Shown here: positions 6,502 to 13,727 of the stretch, piece by piece
How positions within the stretch are numbered: position 1 is the stretch's first letter
How the letters are laid out: every line of letters begins with the position of its first letter
Source: an uncultured Acidimicrobiaceae bacterium
Lineage (GTDB): Bacteria > Actinomycetota > Acidimicrobiia > Acidimicrobiales > Ilumatobacteraceae
Length of the DNA stretch: 22,132 bases
Direction: 5' to 3'
Assembly: GCA_903919215.1 (NCBI GenBank)
Contig: CAIXHI010000295.1
Location: 1 to 22,132, forward strand
The notes under the pieces: model-generated
The model's input: only the letters and a program-made list of their open reading frames with translations
What the model was told of the DNA's origin: nothing
The model's database searches: none
Translations under genes and position numbers: made by a program

Positions 6502-8430
6502 ATGTTGCGTCCCCGCCTCCTGCTCCCCCTCGCACTGCTTGTCGTCGCATGCGCCGACACCCCATCGGCCACCACGACCACGCCGGCTGCTGCCGCGGCC
6601 TCGACCACCGCCCTCGCCACCACCACGACGGTGGCACCGGCACCAAAGACGATCGACGAACTGCTGGCGCTCGGTCGCCCGCTCGTGCTCGCCCACACCG
6701 CCGGTGAAGACGAGTTCCCGGCGAGCACCATGTATGCATTCGGCGAGAGCGCCAAGGCCGGGGTCGACATGCTCGACCTGAACGTGATGCTGTCCAAGGA
6801 CGGCGTGCTCGTCGTGCAGCACGACGACACCGTCGACGGCAGCACGAGCGGCACCGGTGCAGTGGCCGACCTCACGTACGCGGAGATCGCCGCACTGGAT
6901 GACGCGTACTGGTTCACCCAGGCATGCGGCGTGTGCCACGACCGCCCGGAGAGCGAGTACCTCTACCGCGGTATTCGCACCGGCGAGCGCCCAGCGCCCG
7001 ACGGCTACACCGCCGACGACTTTGCGGTTCCCACGTTCGAAGCACTCGCGGCCCGCTTCCCCTCTATGCCGCTCGGTGTGGAGATCAAGGGCAGTGGCGC
7101 AGCCGCCCACGCCGCGGCCGATGAACTCGCACGGCTGCTCGTGGAACTCGACCGGGTGGACTCCACCGTCATCAGCTCCTTCGACGACGAGGTACTGACC
7201 TACTTCCACACACTGCTACCGGACGCCGAACTGTCCCCCGGACAGGGAGCGCTCACCACCTGGGTGATCTCGCGCACACCGGTGCCCGCGGGGATGCGCA
7301 TCCTGCAGTTGCCGCCCAAGTCTGGCGACATCGTGGTGATCACCCCGCAACTGGTCGCGGACTCCGCAGCCGCCGGTTACATCGTCTGGGTGTGGCCGAA
7401 CGACCGCAACCTGGAGAACTTGGCGTCGTACACGTCATTCCTTGAGATGGGCGTCACCGGCCTCAACATCAACTACCCGGCGCAAGGCGTGCAGGCCGTG
7501 AAGGACTTCGCCGCAAACACCGCCGTCGCCACTGCGGCCTCCACGGGCTGTGGGGCAGCGCTCGCGCTGGGCGAGACCACGCACCCGTTCACAGCCGCCG
7601 GACTGGACGGCAGCTACATCCGCCACCTACCGCCGGCGTACGACGGCACCCACGCGCTCCCACTGGTGGTCGACCTGCACGGGTGGTCCGAGTCGGCCGC
7701 GATCCACGTGCAGTTCTCCGGCCTCGGCGCTACGGGAGACCAGCACGGGTTCATCACGATCACGCCAGCGATCGAGCGTCCGGTCGACCTGTGGAACACC
7801 GCTTCCGGCAGCGCCGACCTCACCTGGCTGGAGGGCATGTTGGACGATGCTGAGGCGAGCACCTGCATCGACACCAACCGCGTCTTCTTCGCCGGCATGT
7901 CCAACGGGGCGATGATGACCTCACGAGTCGCGTGCTGGATCCCGGACCGCGTCGCTGCCGCCGCGCCAGTGGCCGGGGTGCGCCACGAGTCCGACTGCGC
8001 CCCCGGCCGCACCGTGCCGATGATCGCGTTCCACGGCACGGACGACGCCTACCTCGCGTACACCGGTGGCTACGGTCCGAAGGTCGCCGCACTGCCGCGG
8101 CCGGATGGTTCGGGCCCGATCGGCACCGCCGTGATCGCCGGTGACGAGGCGCCCATAGCGGTACCGGACGTGGTCGCGGCGTGGGCGAACGCGAACGGTT
8201 GCACCGGTGATCCTGTCGACACCGACGTCGCCGACGACGTCGTCCGCAGAACCTGGACGTGCCCTGCCGACGGCGAGACCGTCCTCTACACGGTCACGGG
8301 AGGCGGCCACACCTGGCCAGGCAGCGCCGTGGCGGCGAAGGTGGAGGACCTCATCGGCCGCACGACGATGAGCATCAGCGCGAACGAGTTGATGTGGGAG
8401 TTCTTCCGGCGGCACCCGCTTCACGGGTGA
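6502..8430 (+). CDS. lipoprotein fusing a GDPD-like domain and a PHB-depolymerase/LpqC-type esterase
   Basis: A 642-residue predicted lipoprotein: signal peptide with lipobox cysteine Cys17 (LVVAC) and an Ala/Thr-rich linker to about residue 50. Residues 58-340 resemble glycerophosphodiester phosphodiesterase, with His65, KDGVLVVQHDD at 99-109 (His107), RGIRTGERPAPDGYTADDF at 156-174 and LGVEIKG at 191-197 (Glu194). The metal pair usually written ExD is Asp92 and Asn94, so activity is uncertain. Residues 365-642 resemble the PHB depolymerase/feruloyl esterase family of alpha/beta hydrolases: DLHGW at 391-395, nucleophile Ser467 in GMSNG, Asp514 or Asp515 in HGTDD, and His603 in GGGHTWPG. It probably acts on lipid- or ester-linked substrates at the cell surface. 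ATG 6502 has no strong ribosome site but is directly followed by a credible signal peptide. Confidence 0.85.
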   Translation: MLRPRLLLPLALLVVACADTPSATTTTPAAAAASTTALATTTTVAPAPKTIDELLALGRPLVLAHTAGEDEFPASTMYAFGESAKAGVDMLDLNVMLSKDGVLVVQHDDTVDGSTSGTGAVADLTYAEIAALDDAYWFTQACGVCHDRPESEYLYRGIRTGERPAPDGYTADDFAVPTFEALAARFPSMPLGVEIKGSGAAAHAAADELARLLVELDRVDSTVISSFDDEVLTYFHTLLPDAELSPGQGALTTWVISRTPVPAGMRILQLPPKSGDIVVITPQLVADSAAAGYIVWVWPNDRNLENLASYTSFLEMGVTGLNINYPAQGVQAVKDFAANTAVATAASTGCGAALALGETTHPFTAAGLDGSYIRHLPPAYDGTHALPLVVDLHGWSESAAIHVQFSGLGATGDQHGFITITPAIERPVDLWNTASGSADLTWLEGMLDDAEASTCIDTNRVFFAGMSNGAMMTSRVACWIPDRVAAAAPVAGVRHESDCAPGRTVPMIAFHGTDDAYLAYTGGYGPKVAALPRPDGSGPIGTAVIAGDEAPIAVPDVVAAWANANGCTGDPVDTDVADDVVRRTWTCPADGETVLYTVTGGGHTWPGSAVAAKVEDLIGRTTMSISANELMWEFFRRHPLHG

Positions 8431-8446
8431 CGGACCCGATCGCGGT

Positions 8447-8896
8447 TCACACCGCTGCGGCCAGTTGCTCCAGAGTGTGCTCCATGCCAGCGGTGTTGTG
8501 CGATGCCCGGTCGGGCACGTTCAACGCCAAACCCGTCAGCACCTTCATCACCTTCACGCGGTGATCGTCCCAGTACTCGGTCACCTTCGTCCCGCCATCC
8601 ACGCTCTCCACGCGGTAGCCCCAGCGAGCCACCTTCAGGCCCGCGACGGTGACGTCGAACGCGAACTCCCTACCAGCGTCGGCCGTCACCACGGTGGCGA
8701 TCGTGCTCCAACGGCGGAAGCCCTTGGAGTTCTTGCCCTTGAACTTGGCGCCGACCGCCGGGCCGGTGGCGCCTTTGAGCCACTTCCCACCGTTGTTCTC
8801 CAGCGACCACTCGCCCAAGCGCGGCAGATCGCTGATCAAGGCGTAGAGGCGCTCCGGGGTGGCGGCAATGGTGCGGCTGACTTCCACATGTTCCAT
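8447..8896 (-). CDS. SRPBCC-family (polyketide cyclase/START-like) protein
   Basis: A 149-residue protein with the SRPBCC pattern: it opens with MEHVEVSRTIAATPERLYALISDLPRLGEWS, continues through alternating strands (GAKFKGKNSKGFRRWSTIATVVTADAGREFAFDV) and ends in a long amphipathic helix. These helix-grip folds bind hydrophobic ligands, and genomes hold many copies with unknown ligands. It lies 36 nt downstream of the F420 ligase gene on the same strand and may be read from that operon. It converges with the lipoprotein gene, separated by 16 nt. Confidence 0.85.
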   Translation of the reverse strand: MEHVEVSRTIAATPERLYALISDLPRLGEWSLENNGGKWLKGATGPAVGAKFKGKNSKGFRRWSTIATVVTADAGREFAFDVTVAGLKVARWGYRVESVDGGTKVTEYWDDHRVKVMKVLTGLALNVPDRASHNTAGMEHTLEQLAAAV

Positions 8897-8932
8897 GCCC
8901 TGTAGTCCAGCACGTCGCGGGTGCGCGGCGCG

Positions 8933-9685
8933 TCAGCGGAAGAGGTCGCGCGACTGATCGCGCAGCACGGGCGCGATGGTGGCCGTGTCGTCGGCCTCCC
9001 ACGCGTAGCCGCGCACCACAGCGACGGGTACTCGCGACAGGTTGCCCTTCACCAGTTCCGCTGCACCGGCGATCTCGTCCGCCGTGCACAGCGCCTGCAC
9101 CTGGAACTCGTGGCCGTGGGGGTCGACCTGGCCGATGTAGCTGAGGATCGGTTGCATACCGGCGATGCCGATGGCGATATCGGTCTGGCCCTCACGCCAC
9201 GCTCGGCCGAACGTGTCGGAGATGATCACTGCGGCGTCGACACCTGCAGCCCGGAACGTGGCCCGGATGTTGCGCGCGCTCAGGTCGCTGTCGAGCGGCA
9301 ACAGGACGGCGCGGCCGTGCGCACCCGATGACGATTGATCGATCCCGCTGTTCGCGCACACGAACCCGTGGTGTGTCTCGGTGATCATGATCGGCCCGAT
9401 CTGACGCACGATGCGCTTCGACTCGCGCAGCACCAGCTCGGTGACCGCCGCATCCTTCCCCCACTGCTCGCTCCACTGACGGGCGAACTCCGAAGGCTCG
9501 ATGTCTGCGAGTTCGACGGTGCGGCCCTCGGCCTTCGACACGATCTTGGAGGTCACCACCACCACATCGCCATCGGCGAGTGGAGTACCGGCGGCCGAGG
9601 CTGCTTCGAGAATGGCACGACCCAGATCGGTGCCGGGAGCGATCTCGGGCAAACCGGCGATACCGAACAGACTGAGTGCAGTCAC
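8933..9685 (-). CDS. cofE: coenzyme F420-0:L-glutamate ligase (CofE-type, stand-alone)
   Basis: Adds glutamate to the side chain of coenzyme F420 using GTP. The 250-residue protein matches the CofE/FbiB N-terminal domain along its length: GLPEIAPGTDL at 11-21, DGDVVVVTSKIVSKAEGR at 38-55, NSGIDQS near 112-118, SDTFGRAWREGQTDIAIG at 156-173 and a C-terminal stretch rich in conserved Ala/Asp. Mycobacterial FbiB is a fusion with a nitroreductase-like domain; that second domain is absent here and no separate copy is nearby. The start is GTG (9683-9685), overlapping the stop of the alpha/beta hydrolase gene as GTGA. Other F420 biosynthesis genes (fbiA, cofC, fbiC) are not in the window, so only one step is shown. 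Confidence 0.88.
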   Translation of the reverse strand: MTALSLFGIAGLPEIAPGTDLGRAILEAASAAGTPLADGDVVVVTSKIVSKAEGRTVELADIEPSEFARQWSEQWGKDAAVTELVLRESKRIVRQIGPIMITETHHGFVCANSGIDQSSSGAHGRAVLLPLDSDLSARNIRATFRAAGVDAAVIISDTFGRAWREGQTDIAIGIAGMQPILSYIGQVDPHGHEFQVQALCTADEIAGAAELVKGNLSRVPVAVVRGYAWEADDTATIAPVLRDQSRDLFR

Positions 9686-10467
9686 GCGCCCAGCCCGGCG
9701 AGGAACTCGAGGATCGCCGCGTTCACCGGAACCGGATTGGTGAGGCTGGCCGCATGAGCGCCACCCACCTGCACCACCCCACGACTGCCCACCAGACCAG
9801 CGGAGAGTGCCTCGGCGAGGTGCATCTCGATCGCGGTGTCCTCGGTGCCGTGCACGACGAGCGCCGGGCAGGTGATCTCAGCGAGGCGGTGCGAGATGTC
9901 GTCACGCGTGAGCAGACAGCGACCCGGCTCGACGATGTACTCCTTGGGCTTGGCCGCCCACTTGGCCACCCACTTCGGGCTCTCCGCCGGGTCATCGATG
10001 ATGATCGACGCGACGGTGTTGGCCAGATCCGGGACGGCACCCACTGCCAGCCACATGTCGATCATGCCCTGATAGAGCGGGATCTTCTCGGCGTGCTCGG
10101 CGCCTGCCTGCGTGTCGAGCAGGATCAGCCCACGCACCATCGCCGGTGCCAACAACGCAGCGCGCAGCGACAGGAAACCACCCTGGCTCATCCCACCGAC
10201 AACCGCACGGTCGATACCGAGGTGCTGGAGCAACGCGATGCAATCCTTCGCCGAGTCCCAGTACGAGAACGCATTCCCGTCGTAGCGGGTCTCACCGAAT
10301 CCGCGCTCGTCCCAGGTGATGACGCGGTACTGATCACGCAACGCCGCCACCTGCGGGGCGAACATCTCGTGATCCATCAAGAACCCATGCCCCAGGATCA
10401 CCACCGGACCGGAACCGCCCGTGTCCTCGAAGTAGATCTCTTGGCCGTTGATCGCTGCGTACGACAT
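9682..10467 (-). CDS. alpha/beta hydrolase
   Basis: A 261-residue hydrolase with the standard fold order: LGHGFLMDHEMF at 25-36 (oxyanion region), nucleophile Ser94 in GMSQGG, acid Asp210 in VVHGTEDTA and His238 in VGGAHAASL. It resembles lactone and ester hydrolases of the 3-oxoadipate enol-lactonase type, but the substrate cannot be read from sequence. ATG 10465-10467 is chosen over an upstream GTG at 10476 because a TACGGT -10 box ends 7 nt before it, as in the neighbouring leaderless genes; the GTG would overlap the box. It overlaps the F420 ligase gene by 4 nt and shares a very short divergent promoter region with menB. Confidence 0.88.
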   Translation of the reverse strand: MSYAAINGQEIYFEDTGGSGPVVILGHGFLMDHEMFAPQVAALRDQYRVITWDERGFGETRYDGNAFSYWDSAKDCIALLQHLGIDRAVVGGMSQGGFLSLRAALLAPAMVRGLILLDTQAGAEHAEKIPLYQGMIDMWLAVGAVPDLANTVASIIIDDPAESPKWVAKWAAKPKEYIVEPGRCLLTRDDISHRLAEITCPALVVHGTEDTAIEMHLAEALSAGLVGSRGVVQVGGAHAASLTNPVPVNAAILEFLAGLGA

Positions 10468-10474
10468 GGAGCGC

Positions 10475-10480
10475 ACCGTA
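10475..10480 (-). promoter_or_regulatory. -10 box of the alpha/beta hydrolase gene (leaderless)
   Basis: TACGGT on the minus strand fits the TANNNT consensus and ends 7 nt before the ATG, so transcription should begin at or beside the start codon. No ribosome site is present and no clear -35 is seen. Confidence 0.6.
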
Positions 10481-10504
10481 CCACCGGCGGAGAGGGCGGC
10501 TCCC

Positions 10505-10510
10505 TAGAGT
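10505..10510 (+). promoter_or_regulatory. -10 box of menB (leaderless)
   Basis: TAGAGT fits TANNNT and lies 7 nt before ATG 10518, with no ribosome site between. It decides the start: the in-frame GTG at 10509 overlaps the box and cannot be used from this promoter. The opposing hydrolase box is only 24 nt away. Confidence 0.65.
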
Positions 10511-10517
10511 GACGCGC

Positions 10518-11417
10518 ATGATTTCCGAGATCTTCGACCCCACCCGCTGGCAGGAAATGCCGGGCTTCGACTTCGACGACATCACCTACCACCGCTCGCT
10601 CGAGCACGGCACGGTGCGGATCGCGTTCAACCGACCAGAGGTGCGCAACGCATTCCGCCCCAAGACGGTCGACCAGTTGTACACCGCGCTCGACCACGCC
10701 CGGATGTCCACCGATGTCGGCTGCGTGCTGCTCACGGGCAACGGCCCATCCCCGAAGGACGGCGGCTGGGCATTCTGCAGTGGCGGCGACCAGCGCATCC
10801 GCGGCAAAGACGGCTACAAGTACGCCGAGGGCGACACGTCGGCCACCATCGAACCGGGGCGCGCTGGCCGCCTGCACATCCTCGAAGTGCAGCGCCTCAT
10901 CCGCTTCATGCCCAAGGTCGTAATCTGCGTCGTCAACGGTTGGGCTGCGGGTGGCGGGCACAGCCTGCACGCGGTGTGCGACCTCACACTCGCCAGCAAG
11001 GAACACGCCAAGTTCAAGCAGACCGACGCCGATGTGGCCAGCTTCGATGGTGGTTACGGCAGCGCGTATCTCGCCCGGCAGGTGGGCCAGAAGTTCGCGC
11101 GGGAAATCTTCTTCCTCGGTCGCGAGTACTCCGCCGAGCAGATGTATCACATGGGCGCGGTCAACGAGGTCGTGCCCCACGCCGACCTCGAAGCCACCGC
11201 ACTGCAGTGGGCCAAGGAGATCAACGGCAAGAGTCCCACGGCGCAGCGCATGTTGAAGTACTCGTTCAACCTGATCGACGACGGCCTCGTCGGCCAGCAG
11301 ATTTTCGCCGGAGAGGCCACACGGCTGGCGTACGCCAGCGACGAAGCACAGGAAGGCCGCGACTCGTTCCTGGAGAAGCGCGACGCCGACTGGAGCCAGT
11401 TCTACTGGCAGTACTGA
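10518..11417 (+). CDS. menB: 1,4-dihydroxy-2-naphthoyl-CoA synthase
   Basis: Closes the second ring of the naphthoquinone in menaquinone synthesis, converting o-succinylbenzoyl-CoA to 1,4-dihydroxy-2-naphthoyl-CoA. The 299-residue crotonase-fold protein carries MenB-specific stretches: RPEVRNAFRPKTVDQL at 39-54, WAFCSGGDQRIRGKDGY at 84-100, NGWAAGGGHSLHAVCDLT at 140-157 and TDADVASFDGGYGSAYLARQVG at 169-190. By memory of the M. tuberculosis enzyme, Asp170 and Asp177 sit at its active-site aspartates. The C-terminal AQEGRDSFLEKRDADWSQFYWQY is also typical. It stands apart from other men genes. Menaquinone is thus the likely quinone for the cytochrome b/Rieske complex encoded at 1486-6360. Confidence 0.95.
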   Translation: MISEIFDPTRWQEMPGFDFDDITYHRSLEHGTVRIAFNRPEVRNAFRPKTVDQLYTALDHARMSTDVGCVLLTGNGPSPKDGGWAFCSGGDQRIRGKDGYKYAEGDTSATIEPGRAGRLHILEVQRLIRFMPKVVICVVNGWAAGGGHSLHAVCDLTLASKEHAKFKQTDADVASFDGGYGSAYLARQVGQKFAREIFFLGREYSAEQMYHMGAVNEVVPHADLEATALQWAKEINGKSPTAQRMLKYSFNLIDDGLVGQQIFAGEATRLAYASDEAQEGRDSFLEKRDADWSQFYWQY

Positions 11418-11430
11418 TCGGGAGTCCGGC

Positions 11431-11838
11431 TCAGCTGGGCCGGGTCTGCTGGAACCCCTCGTTGCGCATCGCATCTGCGGCGGGAACGAAGTAGCCCATC
11501 AGCAGCTCGCGGATCTCGCCCGGTTCGGTGAGCTCCTCGACAGCGGCAGCGATGCACACCAGCCACCGGTCGCGCTCGGCCTCGCCGATCGGGAACGGCA
11601 TGTGCCGCGCCCGTAGCATCGGGTGGCCACGCTCCTCCATGTACGTCGTCGGGCCGCCCCAGAACTGGGCGAGGAACAAGGCCAGGCGACGCTGAGCGCC
11701 CTCCATGTCGTCGTCCGGGTACATCGGGCGCAACACCGGATCGCCCTTGACTCCCACGTAGAACAGCTCCGCGAGACGCTCGAAGAACGGCATCCCGCCC
11801 ACTGCGTCGTACACCGTCACATCGTCGTTGTCGGACAC
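11431..11838 (-). CDS. glbO: truncated haemoglobin, group II (trHbO type)
   Basis: A 135-residue group II truncated globin. It closely follows the GlbO pattern: TVYDAVGGMPFF at 8-19, Tyr27 at the B10 position, MYPDDD at 39-44 with Tyr40 as the CD1 residue, FLAQFWGGPTTYMEERGHP at 55-73, and RARHMPF at 76-82 with His79 as the proximal haem ligand. Trp93 occupies the conserved G8 position. Such proteins bind O2 and may handle reactive oxygen or support respiration. The start is GTG 11836-11838, set by a -10 box 6 nt upstream. It converges with menB, separated by 13 nt. Confidence 0.93.
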   Translation of the reverse strand: MSDNDDVTVYDAVGGMPFFERLAELFYVGVKGDPVLRPMYPDDDMEGAQRRLALFLAQFWGGPTTYMEERGHPMLRARHMPFPIGEAERDRWLVCIAAAVEELTEPGEIRELLMGYFVPAADAMRNEGFQQTRPS

Positions 11839-11844
11839 GTGTGC

Positions 11845-11850
11845 AGCCTA
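11845..11850 (-). promoter_or_regulatory. -10 box of the truncated haemoglobin gene (leaderless)
   Basis: TAGGCT on the minus strand lies 6 nt before the GTG start with no ribosome site between, so the transcript likely begins at the start codon. Confidence 0.55.
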
Positions 11851-11866
11851 TGACCACGCCGACCTC

Positions 11867-11908
11867 CGCCGAAAACCTTCGCAGCCGGTGCCTATGGCAC
11901 CGGCTGCG
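11867..11908 (-). terminator. Rho-independent terminator of the crotonase-family gene
   Basis: A perfect 13-bp stem (11880-11892 with 11896-11908, CGCAGCCGGTGCC and its complement) closes a 3-nt TAT loop. Read on the minus strand it starts 33 nt after the stop codon of the upstream gene and is followed within 5 nt by TTTT. It sits before the haemoglobin promoter and isolates the two genes. Confidence 0.75.
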
Positions 11909-11941
11909 CACACATGGTGTCGACACGGAGCAGTGGCGAGA

Positions 11942-12802
11942 TTAGGAGAACTTCGGAGGCTCCCACCCGGGGAACAGATCCGGCAGCCCATCGCTGACCT
12001 TCACCGGGAACTGCGGGGTCCGCTTCTCGAGGAAGCTGGTGACGCCCTCTGCAGCGTCGGCGCTGCGGCCGCGCTCGACAATGCCACGAGAGTCGGCACG
12101 GTGTGCCGCCATCGGGTGCGATTCACCCAACATGCGGTACAGCATCTGCCGGGTCAGCGCGATGCTCACGGGAGCGGTGTTCTGCGCAATCTCAGTGGCC
12201 AGCACACGCGCCGCAGCCAGCAGGTCACCGGGAGCGTGCACGCTGCGCAACAGACCGCCTTCCAACGCCTCTGAAGCCGGGAACACACGGCCCGAGTAGC
12301 ACCACTCCAGGGCCTGGCTGATACCGACCAGCCGCGGCAGGAACCACGACGAGCAGGCCTCGGGCACGATACCGCGGCGGGCGAACACGAAGCCGATTCG
12401 CGCCGTCTCGCTGGCCAGGCGGATGTCCATGCCCAAGGTCATCGTGATGCCCACGCCCACTGCCGGCCCGTTGATCGCCCCGATCACCGGCTTGAGGCAC
12501 TCAAAGATGCGCAGCGACACCATGCCGCCGCCATCGCGCGGCACGCCCGCGTCGGTGATGATGTCGCTGCCACCCTTCGCGAACGTCGAGCCGCCGGCCG
12601 ACAGGTCGGCACCGGCGCAGAAACCGCGCCCGGCTCCGGTGACGATGACCGCGCGTACGTCGTCATCAGCGTCGACGCGATCGAACGCGTCGAGTAACTC
12701 GCGCATCATCGTGTTGGTGAACGCGTTGAGCTGATCGGGACGGTTCAGCGTGATCGTGGCGATGTGGTCGGCAACGTCGTAGATGATCTGGGTGTAGTCC
12801 AT
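11942..12802 (-). CDS. enoyl-CoA hydratase/isomerase (crotonase) family protein
   Basis: A 286-residue crotonase-fold protein acting on an unknown acyl-CoA. Typical features are ITLNRPDQLNAF at 17-28, AVIVTGAGRGFCAGADLS at 51-68 (oxyanion and CoA region), INGPAVGVGITMTLGMDIRLAS at 110-131 and FVFARRGIVPEACSSWFLPRLVG at 138-160. Glu148 matches the second catalytic glutamate of enoyl-CoA hydratase, while the first is Thr120 here, so it is more likely an isomerase, a hydratase with altered chemistry or another crotonase reaction. It has its own -10 box and terminator and so is a single-gene transcript. Confidence 0.88.
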   Translation of the reverse strand: MDYTQIIYDVADHIATITLNRPDQLNAFTNTMMRELLDAFDRVDADDDVRAVIVTGAGRGFCAGADLSAGGSTFAKGGSDIITDAGVPRDGGGMVSLRIFECLKPVIGAINGPAVGVGITMTLGMDIRLASETARIGFVFARRGIVPEACSSWFLPRLVGISQALEWCYSGRVFPASEALEGGLLRSVHAPGDLLAAARVLATEIAQNTAPVSIALTRQMLYRMLGESHPMAAHRADSRGIVERGRSADAAEGVTSFLEKRTPQFPVKVSDGLPDLFPGWEPPKFS

Positions 12803-12810
12803 GCGGGCCG

Positions 12811-12816
12811 ACCCTA
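12811..12816 (-). promoter_or_regulatory. -10 box of the crotonase-family gene (near-leaderless)
   Basis: TAGGGT on the minus strand lies 8 nt before ATG 12802. Two direct copies of GGGCCGACC (12805-12813 and 12819-12827) flank it at a 14-nt period and could bind a regulator, though 9-mers repeat easily at this GC content. Confidence 0.5.
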
Positions 12817-12827
12817 CAGGGCCGACC

Positions 12828-13727
12828 TCAGACGTCGAGGAAGCGAGAGGCCGCGGTGGCGGAACCGACCGCGCCCACGAAGGCGCCGAGGATCACCATC
12901 CAGAAGCACACCCACAGCGGGAATCCGTCCGTGACAACGAACGACTTCAGCCCCGAGTTGTCGGGGAAACCCCTGACTCCGGACGTCCAGTTGTCGTTGA
13001 CGAACAACAGCGCAGCGCTGCCCATGGTCGCGCCGACGATGCCCTGCAGCAGCCCTTCGAGCATGAACGGTAGGCGAATAAACCAGTTGGTGGCGCCCAC
13101 AAGTTTCATCACCTCGATCTCTCGCCGTCGAGCGAACATCGCGGTGCGAATCGTGTTCCAGATCAGGAGCGCGGACGCGCCCAACAGCACGACCGACAAC
13201 ACAAGCGTTCTCACGCCGAAGAAGTCCTTGAGTTGACTCAGCAGATCCACCGCTTCGTCCGGAGTCTCGACGCTGTGCACGCTGGGCAGGCTCTCGAACT
13301 GGGTTTTCAACGATCGCAACAGCGCACTACTGGACGTGTCGACCGGTTTCACCTTGAACAGCGAGGGAATGTTCGGCAGCAGTTGCTCGAGTGCCCCCGG
13401 GTCGGTGGCGAACAACGTGGCAGCGATACCCGCCGAACACGTCTCGTCGCAGTAGTCGACCGTCTCCACCGTGCTCGTCTCTGCGAGCAGCGCCTTGCGG
13501 ATGAGCTCCACCTTGTCGGGCGTGGCACCGTGGTTGACGTAGACGATCATCTCGACGCCGCCAGTCCACTTCTTCAACTGGTTGTCGAAGGCGCGCTGGA
13601 TGAGCAGGGTTCCACCGAAGAGGAACAGCGACACCGTCGAGGTGATGACTGCGGCGGCCGTCAGCGTCAGGTTGCGCGACAGGCTGGCCCACATCTCGCG
13701 GAACGTGTAGCGGATACGAGAGATCAT
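12828..13727 (-). CDS. ftsX: cell division ABC transporter permease FtsX
   Basis: A 299-residue protein with the FtsX layout: cytoplasmic N-terminus, TM1 at about 22-43, an extracellular domain at about 45-170, then three TM segments at roughly 172-195, 215-245 and 268-292. RRREIEVMKLVGATNWFIRLPFMLEG near 200-225 is the family signature. With FtsE it forms an ATPase-driven switch that activates peptidoglycan hydrolases at the septum; no such hydrolase gene is adjacent. The extracellular loop contains Cys93 and Cys97 (DYCDETCSAG), which could form a disulphide. Its ATG overlaps the ftsE stop as ATGA. Confidence 0.95.
   Translation of the reverse strand: MISRIRYTFREMWASLSRNLTLTAAAVITSTVSLFLFGGTLLIQRAFDNQLKKWTGGVEMIVYVNHGATPDKVELIRKALLAETSTVETVDYCDETCSAGIAATLFATDPGALEQLLPNIPSLFKVKPVDTSSSALLRSLKTQFESLPSVHSVETPDEAVDLLSQLKDFFGVRTLVLSVVLLGASALLIWNTIRTAMFARRREIEVMKLVGATNWFIRLPFMLEGLLQGIVGATMGSAALLFVNDNWTSGVRGFPDNSGLKSFVVTDGFPLWVCFWMVILGAFVGAVGSATAASRFLDV

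Noticed and set aside
8431..8460. Short inverted repeat GCGGT/ACCGC between the lipoprotein and SRPBCC genes as a terminator
   Set aside because: The stem is only 5 bp with no T-run, which is expected by chance at this GC content.
10509..10517. GTG 10509 as the menB start
   Set aside because: It overlaps the TAGAGT -10 box; ATG 10518 fits a leaderless transcript.
12803..12827. smpB expected after ftsX
   Set aside because: Many actinobacteria have it there, but the next gene is an unrelated crotonase; simple lineage rearrangement explains this, so it is not reported as a finding.
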